The notes below the pieces were generated by a model, which saw nothing but the letters and a program-made list of their open reading frames with translations, ran no database searches and was not told where the DNA came from. This document shows positions 17,095-25,094 of a stretch of 64,000 nt of DNA, one piece after another. Numbering within the stretch: position 1 is the first letter of the stretch; every line of letters starts with the position of its first letter. The translations under genes and the position numbers were made by a program. Origin of the DNA: Hyphomicrobium_A sp963782555 (lineage in GTDB: Bacteria; Pseudomonadota; Alphaproteobacteria; Rhizobiales; Hyphomicrobiaceae); NCBI GenBank assembly GCA_963782555.1, contig CAWAKB010000004.1, positions 1 through 64,000 of the forward strand, in the 5' to 3' direction.

Positions 17095-18386
17095 GACGAC
17101 CCCACCGCAGGCGTCAGCGCCGCAAGGAAGAGGCCGAGGCGGTCGGCTGCCTCGGCCGCAGCGCGCTCGCGTGCCGGCGGAGGGTGGCCGACGACGGCAA
17201 GACCTGCAAGCCCCACTTCAGCCGCAGCGCTCACAAGAGAGGGTAAGTCGCCCTCGACGCTCAGCACCGCCACGCCCGAGCGGCGCGAAAGACGCCGCCG
17301 TCCCCACTGGCGCAGACCGCCAGCGCGCGACAGCACCGCCGCCGCACCCTCCCCGCTCTCAACGGCGAGCACGTGACCCCGGGCAACCACCGCGGCGCGG
17401 CTGGCCGTAAGGGGGGCGAGCGCGGCAAGGACGCCGGCACCTTTTGTTGCATCGGCAGCTTGCGCAGCGTTGGGCTGACGCCGGCTCAAAGGGACGACCT
17501 GCAAGTGCGCTGGCGCCTCTTTGGCGTCGGAGGGCCCGCGGTCGTCGAAACCCTGAACAAAGAGCCCGGATGCATCCGCCGTCTCCTGCAGCGCCGAACG
17601 CTCGACGGCAAGGACGCCGTGGGCCAGCACCGCAATGCCGGCGAGCCCGGCCCGACTTGCACGCCGGACCGTGTCCGGGCCGATCGCCGGCAGGTCGACG
17701 CGCAGCTCCTGACCGGGCTTCGGCCGTTTGACGAGAACGCCCGAGACGCGCTTTTCCGCAAGATCCCCAGTGCTCCGGTGCTCGGCGACGCGCGCCAGCA
17801 TGGCGTCCGTCCCCTCCGCCCCTTCGATGGCGGTGGCCCGTCCCCGAGCAACGACGACGGCCTGTCCCACGTCGAACGGACCCAAGGCGCGCACCACGTC
17901 GAAGCCAAGCGCAACGTCGGCCGCTGCCTCGGGCGGCGCCGCCACGCCTCCCAGCGGACCGGAGCCCACGATGAGCTCGGGCGCGACCGCTCCGGGCGAG
18001 ACCACACGGAAGCCCTGGGCCTCGAAGAAGCGCACCACACGCGTCAGTACGCTGTCATCTCCGCCGGCGGCGATGATGCGCAGGATCGCCGGAAGATTGC
18101 GCCAGAAGCCGAGATCCGGGCGCAAGGCTGCGAGATCAGGGCGGCGCACGGAGCCAACGATGACGAGCTCCCTGCAGCCAGCGCCCCTCAGGGCCCGCAC
18201 CATGGCACCGATCTGGCCCCAGCCAACCATGGTTGCGGGAAACGGCTTGAAATCCTCATCGGCCTCGCCGGAGATAGCCACGATGTGCACGCCCCCGCCG
18301 CGGGCGGCGACATGCTCGGCGATCTCGCGCGGAAGGCTGCCACCCCCAGCCAGGATGCCGACGACGCGCGGCGCGGTGGGGGGCAT
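17091..18386 (-). CDS. lpxI: UDP-2,3-diacylglucosamine pyrophosphatase LpxI with duplicated C-domain
   Basis: LpxI hydrolyses UDP-2,3-diacylglucosamine to lipid X, replacing LpxH in alphaproteobacteria. Residues 1-165 form the N-terminal domain (VVGILAGGGSLPREIAEH at 8-25). Residues 172-282 form the C-terminal domain with KRPKPGQELRVDLPAIGPDT (220-239), whose aspartate is in the family's likely active-site block. The protein is 431 residues, about 150 longer than usual, because a second, degenerate copy of the C-domain follows. Residues 330-349, 386-401 and 412-421 mirror 175-194, 242-257 and 268-277, but the acidic substrate loop is lost. The extra copy may be structural. The ATG is close behind a CTAG repeat element, and translation is coupled to lpxB. 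Confidence 0.92.
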   Translation of the reverse strand: MPPTAPRVVGILAGGGSLPREIAEHVAARGGGVHIVAISGEADEDFKPFPATMVGWGQIGAMVRALRGAGCRELVIVGSVRRPDLAALRPDLGFWRNLPAILRIIAAGGDDSVLTRVVRFFEAQGFRVVSPGAVAPELIVGSGPLGGVAAPPEAAADVALGFDVVRALGPFDVGQAVVVARGRATAIEGAEGTDAMLARVAEHRSTGDLAEKRVSGVLVKRPKPGQELRVDLPAIGPDTVRRASRAGLAGIAVLAHGVLAVERSALQETADASGLFVQGFDDRGPSDAKEAPAHLQVVPLSRRQPNAAQAADATKGAGVLAALAPLTASRAAVVARGHVLAVESGEGAAAVLSRAGGLRQWGRRRLSRRSGVAVLSVEGDLPSLVSAAAEVGLAGLAVVGHPPPARERAAAEAADRLGLFLAALTPAVGSS

Positions 18387-18391
18387 GGCCG

Positions 18392-18558
18392 CTAGCGTCC
18401 CGATTCCGAAGTTCGCCTGAGTTCGACGCTAGGTCCCTGAGCGAACTTCGGAATCAAAAGGGACACTAGAATCATGGAGTTCCTAGTGTGATTCAGATCG
18501 AGAAATTCACTCAGACGTGTGCCGCGAGCGACGGCGAATTTCTCGATCATCACACTAG
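18392..18558. repeat. CTAG double-hairpin element, copy 1
   Basis: A 167-bp complete copy. Hairpin A (18392 to about 18470) starts CTAGCGTCCC and ends GGGACACTAG. After a 13-nt spacer comes hairpin B, from CTAGTGTGATTCAGATCGAG to CATCACACTAG. Each hairpin has arms of roughly 25 bp with one small bulge. It is joined to copy 2 by a shared CTAG (18555-18558). It has no coding capacity. It lies 6 bp upstream of the lpxI start codon, between lpxA and lpxI. Confidence 0.9.
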
Positions 18559-18721
18559 TGTCCCGATTCCGAAGTTCGCCTGAGTTCGACGCTAGGTCCC
18601 TGAGCGAACTTTGGAATCAAAAGGGACACTAGAATCATGGAGTTCCTAGTGTGATTCAGATCGAGAAATTCGCTCAGACGTGTGCCGCGAGCGACGGCGA
18701 ATTTCTCGATCATCACACTAG
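18555..18721. repeat. CTAG double-hairpin element, copy 2
   Basis: A 167-bp second copy, in direct tandem with copy 1 at a 163-bp period and differing at about three positions. The last CTAG (18718-18721) contains the TAG stop codon of lpxA on the minus strand. Two tandem, almost identical copies sharing one CTAG suggest a recent duplication or an insertion of one copy at the CTAG end of another. Confidence 0.9.
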
Positions 18722-19524
18722 GCCTCGGCCGCGTCCCGGGGCGTGCACAGGCTGCGCTTGCCGCCGGCACGGATGAACTCGAGGATCTCCTGGACGATCG
18801 GGTGGTTCGCGAACTCCTCCGCGACGTCGTCCATGCGCTCAATCAGCGTGCCCTCGTCGGCGAACAAAAGCCTGTAGGCGCGCCTGAGGTCGTGGATATC
18901 GGTGCGCGAGAAACCGCGGCGCTGCAGTCCCACGATGTTGAGCCCCGACAGGTGCGCGCGGTTTCCGAGCGCCATGCCGTAGGGAATGAGATCGTTCTCC
19001 AGACCCGACATGCCGCCGAGGAAGGCGTGCGCGCCGACGCGCGCAAACTGGATGACGGCCGCGCCGCCGCCCAGAATGGCAAAGTCGCCGACATTGCAAT
19101 GGCCGGCGAGCATCACATTATTGGAAAAGACGACGTCGTTTCCGACGTGGCAGTCATGGCCGACGTGGGAGTTGGCGAGGAAAGCGCAGCGGTCGCCCAC
19201 GGCGGTCACCATGCCGCCGCCCTCGGTGCCGGGATTTATGGTGACGCCTTCACGAATGAGGCAGTCGGCACCGACCGTCAGCCGCGACAGCTCGCCTTTG
19301 TACTTCAGGTCCTGCGGCTGGTGGCCGATCGAGGCGAATGGGAAGATGCGCGTGCGCGGACCGACTGTGGTGCGCCCGGCCACCGCCACGTGGCTCACGA
19401 GCTCCACGCCGTCACCCAGCACCACCTCTGCGCCCACCACGCAATAGGGGCCGACCTTCACGCCGGCGCCCAACGTGGCACCCGCCTCGATGACCGCCGT
19501 AGGATGGGCGCCCATCTCACCCAT
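18718..19524 (-). CDS. lpxA: UDP-N-acetylglucosamine acyltransferase (LpxA)
   Basis: First enzyme of lipid A synthesis, moving a 3-hydroxyacyl chain from ACP onto UDP-GlcNAc. It has 268 residues, almost all left-handed beta-helix built of hexapeptide repeats, followed by a helical C-terminus. The catalytic histidine is in SHVGHDCHVGNDVVFSNN near residues 118-135. The start overlaps the fabZ stop by a few bases, and MGAHPTAV three codons further in is an alternative. The stop codon TAG is inside the terminal CTAG of a repeat element, so the last residues may be altered from the ancestral gene. Confidence 0.95.
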   Translation of the reverse strand: MGEMGAHPTAVIEAGATLGAGVKVGPYCVVGAEVVLGDGVELVSHVAVAGRTTVGPRTRIFPFASIGHQPQDLKYKGELSRLTVGADCLIREGVTINPGTEGGGMVTAVGDRCAFLANSHVGHDCHVGNDVVFSNNVMLAGHCNVGDFAILGGGAAVIQFARVGAHAFLGGMSGLENDLIPYGMALGNRAHLSGLNIVGLQRRGFSRTDIHDLRRAYRLLFADEGTLIERMDDVAEEFANHPIVQEILEFIRAGGKRSLCTPRDAAEA

Positions 19525-20038
19525 TCTTGCCTGCCGCGCCGGCTGCGAATGCCCGAGCCTCAGCGGTGTCGGCCAACATGGCGCTGACCTCGGCCTCAGC
19601 CACCGTCTTGCCGTCCACCTTGGCCTCTCCGTAGAACCGCCACACGCGGCCGCGGTTGCGGATCTTGCGCACGTGGTAGTGCAGCTGATCGCCGGGCAAA
19701 ACCGGTTTGCGGAATTTCGCCCGGTCGATGGCCATGAAGTAGACGAGCTCGGCCTGGTAGTTCTCCCCGAGGCTGTGCACGCACAGCGCGCCCGCCGTCT
19801 GCGCCAGGCCCTCTATGATGAGCACGCCCGGCATGACCGGATATTGGGGAAAGTGGCCTTGAAAGAACGGCTCGTTGATCGTCACGTTCTTGACGCCCAC
19901 GCAGCTTGCATCACCATCCATGTCGTAGATGCGGTCGAGCATGAGGAACGGATAGCGATGCGGCAGGAGCTTCAGAACGCGGATGATATCCGCGGTGTGA
20001 AGCGTTGATTTGGCACTTGGCTCACCCATGTCGTTCAT
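19517..20038 (-). CDS. fabZ: 3-hydroxyacyl-ACP dehydratase (FabZ)
   Basis: Dehydrates beta-hydroxyacyl-ACP in fatty acid elongation and competes with LpxA and LpxD for 3-hydroxymyristoyl-ACP, which explains the clustering. It is a hotdog-fold protein of 173 residues. The catalytic residues are in LPHRYPFLMLDRI (25-37) and GHFPQYPVMPGVLIIEGLAQ (61-80). It sits between lpxD and lpxA with an 8-bp overlap into lpxA. The N-terminus MNDMGEPSAKSTLHT is longer than E. coli's and could begin at the second Met. Confidence 0.95.
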   Translation of the reverse strand: MNDMGEPSAKSTLHTADIIRVLKLLPHRYPFLMLDRIYDMDGDASCVGVKNVTINEPFFQGHFPQYPVMPGVLIIEGLAQTAGALCVHSLGENYQAELVYFMAIDRAKFRKPVLPGDQLHYHVRKIRNRGRVWRFYGEAKVDGKTVAEAEVSAMLADTAEARAFAAGAAGKNG

Positions 20039-20080
20039 GCTCCGCGGACCTCAATCACTTCGCCAATACCAAAAGGGCGC

Positions 20081-21142
20081 TCACACGCCACCATCATTCG
20101 AGCCCTCGCCCGAACCTGTTTGGCTGCGTTTTGCCAACCAACTCAGGATCGCCAACTCGCGGGCCCATTGCGTCAGAGGACGCGCCGGAGTGCCGCCGAC
20201 CCGGGCTCCGGGCGCAACGTCCTTATGCGGATGCGCCGCGCCGGCCACCTGAGCGCCGCTGCCGATCTTGATGTGGCCGACAGTACCCGATTGCCCTCCC
20301 ATGACGACAAAATCGCCAAGCTCGGTGGAGCCGGAGATGCCGGTGTGGGCGACGATCACGCAGTGTCGGCCGACGACCACGTTGTGCCCGATTTGCACCA
20401 GATTATCAATTTTGGTCCCTTCGCCGATTACCGTATCCTTAAGCGCCCCCCGGTCGATGGTGGTATTGGCGCCAATCTCAACGTCGTTCTGTATAACGAC
20501 GCGGCCGATCTGGGGCACCTTGAGATGGCCATGTCCGCTCATGGCGAAGCCAAACCCGTCCTGGCCGATGCGGGCGCCCGTGTGCAGGATCACCCGGTCG
20601 CCGACGAGCGCATGGGCCACGGTCGAGTGGGGGCCCACATAGCAGTCGCGCCCAATCGACACCCGGTAGCCAATCACGGCGCCGGCGGCGAGGCGCGTTC
20701 CGCGGCCGATCCGCACCTCCGGCCCGACGATCACACCCGGCTCCATCACTACCCCGTCCTCGATCCGAGCCGTCGGATCAATGGCGACATCGGAGCCCCC
20801 CCTTGCCACGTGGGGGCCGAGGGCCTCAGGGTAGAACAGCCGTAACGCGAGCGCGAACGCGCGATAAGGCTCCGGCGTTAAGAGCGGCACCGTGGATTGG
20901 GGCACACGCGCGGCGAGCGCAGGGACGAGGAGACAGGCGGCGGCGCCCGTCGCCTTCAATTGTGCCAGGTACTTGCGGTTGTCGAGGAAGGAGAGATCCC
21001 GCTGCGAGGCGTCGGCAAGGGCCCGCACATCCTCGATCTGCGTCGCGGGATCGGCTCCGGCGCCCAACTCCGATTTCGTCGCCTTGGCAATCTCGCTCAG
21101 CGGAAACGGCCCGGCCCGCCGAAAGAAACCGGGATGCTCCAT
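20081..21142 (-). CDS. lpxD: UDP-3-O-acylglucosamine N-acyltransferase (LpxD)
   Basis: Third lipid A enzyme, adding the N-linked 3-hydroxyacyl chain. It has about 353 residues. The uridine-binding N-domain spans about 1-105 (FPLSEIAKATKSELGAG, ALADASQRDLSFLDNRKYL) and is followed by hexapeptide beta-helix repeats. The catalytic histidine is in LVQIGHNVVVGRHCVIVAH. The start at 21142 (MEHPGFFRRAG) matches the family. An ATG 13 codons upstream (21181) is also open but adds atypical residues. It is 69 bp downstream of bamA in the same direction, the classic bamA-lpxD-fabZ-lpxA order. Confidence 0.93.
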   Translation of the reverse strand: MEHPGFFRRAGPFPLSEIAKATKSELGAGADPATQIEDVRALADASQRDLSFLDNRKYLAQLKATGAAACLLVPALAARVPQSTVPLLTPEPYRAFALALRLFYPEALGPHVARGGSDVAIDPTARIEDGVVMEPGVIVGPEVRIGRGTRLAAGAVIGYRVSIGRDCYVGPHSTVAHALVGDRVILHTGARIGQDGFGFAMSGHGHLKVPQIGRVVIQNDVEIGANTTIDRGALKDTVIGEGTKIDNLVQIGHNVVVGRHCVIVAHTGISGSTELGDFVVMGGQSGTVGHIKIGSGAQVAGAAHPHKDVAPGARVGGTPARPLTQWARELAILSWLAKRSQTGSGEGSNDGGV

Positions 21143-21250
21143 GCAAGACATCCGCCGCCCGGGCGGCGCTCCTTTTTGCATTGCAAATGAGCAGGGACGG
21201 CACCCTGCCGCGCTTGCGCAGCACCCTTCATAGCATCCGGGCTGGGAATG

Positions 21251-23587
21251 TCAGAACTTCGTTGCCGCGCCAAAGCGGAAGAACTGCTGTTGGTCGTAGG
21301 ATTCCGACGTCAGGACGTGCGCGAAGTCCATGCGGATGGGTCCAACCGGAGAGGCCCACATGAGGCTGGCACCGACCGAGGAGCGGATAGACGAGCTGTC
21401 GGCAAGGCAAGTCGCACAAAGAAGTGTCTGCGCCCCCGCGCCGGCGCCAAACAGCGAGCCAGCGTCGGCGAATACGGCGCCCGAGATGCCGAGGTCGTCG
21501 GGCACGAACGGGATGGGGAAGCGGATCTCGGCCGTTGTCGCCCAATAGGTGGTACCGCCAAGAGCATCACCGGTACCCAAGTCGCGCGGACCGTAGCCGG
21601 CACGGTCGAAGCCGCGCACCGTCTCGCCGCCCTTGAAGAACAGATCGATGAGGCGCACGTCCTCACCACCCCAACCGGTAATATAGCCGCCGATCGCGCG
21701 GGTTACGAAGGTGATGTTCTGGGTGATCGGGTAGTAGCCGCGCGCCTCGGCCGCGAAGCTCACGTACTGCACGTCGCCGCCAAGGCCCGCGAAATCCGTA
21801 CCCGCCGAGAACCAGAAGCCCTTTGTCGGATTCTTGGGGTCGTTGCGCAGGTCATACGTCAAAGACGTTCCTATGAGCGATGTGTAGGCGACACCCTTAG
21901 CGTCCTGGATCGCCAGCGACGCCGTAGGTACCACGTTGAAGATCTCGTCGCGCGAGATCGTGTAATTGGTCTGCATCCAGAGCCGCTCGGACAACGGGAA
22001 GCCGAGCCGCACACCGCCGCCCGTGCGCCGGCTATTGAAGCCGGACTGGCTCGTCTGATCGACCTCTTTGTGGAAAAGATCAAAACCGGCCGCCATGTTG
22101 CGATCAAGGAACCGCGGGTTGGTAAAGCTCAAATCGATCTGCAAGCGCTCGAGCGAGCCCGACAGCGCCAAGCGCAGGAATTGGCCGGTGCCCATCAGGT
22201 TGCGCTCGGTGATGCTGACGTCGCCGATCACACCCTCCGCCGTGGAGTAGCCGGCACCGAACGACAGCTCGCCGGTCGACTGCTCCACGACCTCCACATC
22301 CAGCGTAACCCGATCCTGCGCCGAGCCGGGTTGCCGCTTGACCTCGACACTCTTGAACAAACCAAGGTTCTTGAGGCGTTTCTTGGCCTGGTCGACCATC
22401 AGGGGGTTGTAGGCGTCGCCCTCAGCCACGCGGAACTCGCGGCGAATGACGTAGTCCTTCGTGCGCGTGTTCCCGCTGATGTTGATACGCTCGATATAGA
22501 CCCGCGGGCCCTCCTCGATCACGTAGTCGAGGTTGATCTTGCGCGTGACCGGGTCGGCCTGCGGCTTGGGCCTAACGCGCGCGAAGGCATAGCCCTTCTG
22601 CGAGACCGCAAGCGTCAAATCCTCGATCGACTTGTCGATGAGAGAGGCATCGTAGGTGTCGCCTTCTTTCGTGGAAATCTCGCCGCGGTAGTCGGCGGGT
22701 TGCACGTTCGCCACCGTGCTCTCGATGTCCACCTTACCGAAGGTGTAGGGCTCACCCTCATCGATGGAGTAGGTGATGAAGAAGCCGGAGCCGTCGCGGT
22801 CGAGCTCGGCGTTGGCCGCCGTGACCTGCACGTCGGCATAACCATTCTTCAGGTAGTACTGGCGCAACAGCTCCCGGTCGAGGTTCATGCGGTCGGGATC
22901 GTAGACGCTGGTGCCTTTCAAGAAATCGAACCAGCCCTTCTCAGTCGTGCTGATGACATCGCGCAGCTGTGAGTCCGTAAAGGCGTGGTTGCCGACGAAG
23001 TGGATGCCCTTGACCTTGGTGGCGCTGCCCTCGGAAATCTCGAAGACGAGGTTCACGCGATCCTGCTCGAGCTCGATGATCTTCGGCTCGACCGTCGCCG
23101 CGTAGCGCCCTTGGCGCTGATACACGTCGAGGATGCGCTGGACGTCAGCCTGAGCCCGGGCGCGGGTGAACACCGAGCGCGGCTTCATCTGCACTTCTTT
23201 GCTCAGCGTATCTGTGTCGATCTCGCTGTTGCCCTCAAACGCGACTTGGTTGACGACCGGGTTCTCGACCACCGTCACGATGACGTCGGCGCCGGAGCGG
23301 TCGATGCGTACGTCAGAGAACAGGCCGGTGGCGAACAGCGCCTTGATCGAATCGTCGACCTTGGCGGGGTCGTAGGCGTCGCCCACGGCGAATTTCAGAT
23401 ATGACCGGACAGTTTCCGGCTCGACGCGCCGGTTACCGCTGACGGCGATATCCCGTATGGCGCTCGTTTGCGCGACCGCGGTTGCGGCGAATAGGACGGT
23501 GTCGGCACATACGACCCCCGATGAGAGCAAAGCCAAGACCAGCAACGAGCGGCAGGCTCTCACCGTCATGATCCGAACCAGAGGCAT
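21251..23587 (-). CDS. bamA: outer membrane protein assembly factor BamA
   Basis: Central Omp85-family barrel of the BAM complex that inserts outer-membrane proteins. It has 778 residues. A signal peptide (about 1-39) ends at ATAVAQ. Five POTRA domains cover about 42-430 (IRDIAVSGNRRVEPETVRSY is POTRA1). The 16-strand barrel ends in the phenylalanine-terminated strand FFRFGAATKF. The barrel contains VRGFDRAGYGPRD, the conserved lid-loop VRGF/Y motif. A second ATG at 23569 is an alternative start. The position between rseP and lpxD is standard for Gram-negative bacteria. Confidence 0.96.
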   Translation of the reverse strand: MPLVRIMTVRACRSLLVLALLSSGVVCADTVLFAATAVAQTSAIRDIAVSGNRRVEPETVRSYLKFAVGDAYDPAKVDDSIKALFATGLFSDVRIDRSGADVIVTVVENPVVNQVAFEGNSEIDTDTLSKEVQMKPRSVFTRARAQADVQRILDVYQRQGRYAATVEPKIIELEQDRVNLVFEISEGSATKVKGIHFVGNHAFTDSQLRDVISTTEKGWFDFLKGTSVYDPDRMNLDRELLRQYYLKNGYADVQVTAANAELDRDGSGFFITYSIDEGEPYTFGKVDIESTVANVQPADYRGEISTKEGDTYDASLIDKSIEDLTLAVSQKGYAFARVRPKPQADPVTRKINLDYVIEEGPRVYIERINISGNTRTKDYVIRREFRVAEGDAYNPLMVDQAKKRLKNLGLFKSVEVKRQPGSAQDRVTLDVEVVEQSTGELSFGAGYSTAEGVIGDVSITERNLMGTGQFLRLALSGSLERLQIDLSFTNPRFLDRNMAAGFDLFHKEVDQTSQSGFNSRRTGGGVRLGFPLSERLWMQTNYTISRDEIFNVVPTASLAIQDAKGVAYTSLIGTSLTYDLRNDPKNPTKGFWFSAGTDFAGLGGDVQYVSFAAEARGYYPITQNITFVTRAIGGYITGWGGEDVRLIDLFFKGGETVRGFDRAGYGPRDLGTGDALGGTTYWATTAEIRFPIPFVPDDLGISGAVFADAGSLFGAGAGAQTLLCATCLADSSSIRSSVGASLMWASPVGPIRMDFAHVLTSESYDQQQFFRFGAATKF

Positions 23588-23798
23588 TCGCGGCTATGCC
23601 CTCTTTAGTGCCGAATTCCCCCACGGCAGCAGCACCCGTCGGCTTCGGGATACCGCACCGCACATGATCAAATTAGCGCGCGTTTAGAGCCTACTGGCCC
23701 CCCTGCTTTTCTTGTAGGCGCACTCCCTCTCGACACCAAGCTTGTAGCGGCTCAGGAAGGGGTGCGGAAGTGGCAAGATTACGTCACTGAACGGCATT

Positions 23799-24959
23799 TC
23801 AGCCGTCTCCCACCAACCTGCGCCAGACACGCAACAGGTCATTCAAATTGACATACACCATCAGCATCAGGACGAGCGCAATTCCGATCTGGAATCCGAT
23901 CTCCTGCATGCGTTGGCTGAGTGGGCGCCGGCGCACGGCCTCGATGCCGTAGAACAAAAGATGGCCGCCATCGAGCACCGGAATCGGCAGCAAATTTAGG
24001 AAGCCGATGTTGGCGGAAATGAAGGCGATCCAGCGCAGCATCGGCTCGATGCCGAGTTCGGCGACTTTAGCCGTCACCTCGGCCATCAGGATAGGCCCGC
24101 CCATTTGGTCGGCCGCCTGCCGCCGAGCGATGATATCGCCGATGCCCTGCAGCGTCTGGGCCACGTTGGTATAGGTCTCCCGCACCCCCAGACGCAGCGC
24201 CTCGATGGCCCCTACTTTCTTGGTCTCCAGGGCCTCCGGCGCGCGCGACGGCGTCACCCCGATGAGACCGCGGCGAAACTTGCCGCCGAAGGCATCATCC
24301 TGCTCCTCGATCTTGGGAGTGACGAAGATATCCAGCTTCTTGCCGCCGCGATTGATGCCCACCTTGAGCTTGCGACCGCCGTTGACGCTGACGATCCTCT
24401 GGACGTCCTCAAATCCTTCGATGTTCCAGCCGTCGATCGAGGCAATCACGTCACCGGGTTTAAACCCCGCCGCCGCCGCCGGCATGCCGGGCATAACCTC
24501 CCCGATCTGCGGGGCAATGGTGCGCACACCGACCGCCAGATTGACGGCGGTGTAGATGGCGATCGCGAGAACAAAGTTTGCCATCGGGCCCGCCGCGACC
24601 ACGGCGGCGCGCTGCCAGATGGGTTTGGTCTGGAAGGCACCCTCCCGCTCGGCGGGGCTCATGCGCGCCAACGCGTCCTTGGACGGCTGGCTCGCGGCGT
24701 TCTCGTCGTCGAGGAATTTCACATAGCCGCCAAGCGGGATCCAGGCGAAGCGCCAGCGGGTGCCCTTGCGGTCGTTGAAGCCGAAAATCTCGCGACCGAA
24801 GCCAATCGAGAACGTCTTCACCGTAACGCCGCACCAGCGCGCGACGATGAAATGGCCGAACTCGTGGACGAAGACCACGATGCTCAAGACGAGCAGGAAG
24901 GCCAGAACCGAGATGAGTACTCCCGACGTCGAGGAGGCCACGTTTGAAAGGGTTAACAT
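23799..24959 (-). CDS. rseP: RIP metalloprotease RseP
   Basis: Inner-membrane site-2 zinc protease that cleaves anti-sigma factors and signal-peptide remnants. It has 386 residues. The HExxH zinc site is VHEFGHF at 31-37 within the first membrane helix. A single PDZ domain is at about 130-220 (GEVMPGMPAAAAGFKPGDVI). The third zinc ligand is in NLLPIPVLDGGHLLFYGIEA near 328-347. Members with one PDZ domain are usual in alphaproteobacteria, E. coli having two. It lies between dxr and bamA with about 210 bp before bamA, enough for a bamA promoter. Confidence 0.95.
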   Translation of the reverse strand: MLTLSNVASSTSGVLISVLAFLLVLSIVVFVHEFGHFIVARWCGVTVKTFSIGFGREIFGFNDRKGTRWRFAWIPLGGYVKFLDDENAASQPSKDALARMSPAEREGAFQTKPIWQRAAVVAAGPMANFVLAIAIYTAVNLAVGVRTIAPQIGEVMPGMPAAAAGFKPGDVIASIDGWNIEGFEDVQRIVSVNGGRKLKVGINRGGKKLDIFVTPKIEEQDDAFGGKFRRGLIGVTPSRAPEALETKKVGAIEALRLGVRETYTNVAQTLQGIGDIIARRQAADQMGGPILMAEVTAKVAELGIEPMLRWIAFISANIGFLNLLPIPVLDGGHLLFYGIEAVRRRPLSQRMQEIGFQIGIALVLMLMVYVNLNDLLRVWRRLVGDG

Positions 24960-25094
24960 TGCGCTCCTTCTCTCGTTGGCCCTGAGCGGGGTCGCTCGAC
25001 CTTAACCCGCATTCCGTGGCCCGGGATCCGTGATTCTCAATCTATAAGCCGCAATTGCGTCCATTTGCGCCCGTGTCCCGGCCACATTGGGGGG

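Noticed and set aside
18387..18717. CRISPR array or coding gene in the repeat region
   Set aside because: Repeats are 167 bp with hairpins and only two tandem units. There are no spacers or cas genes, and frames crossing it are palindrome artefacts.
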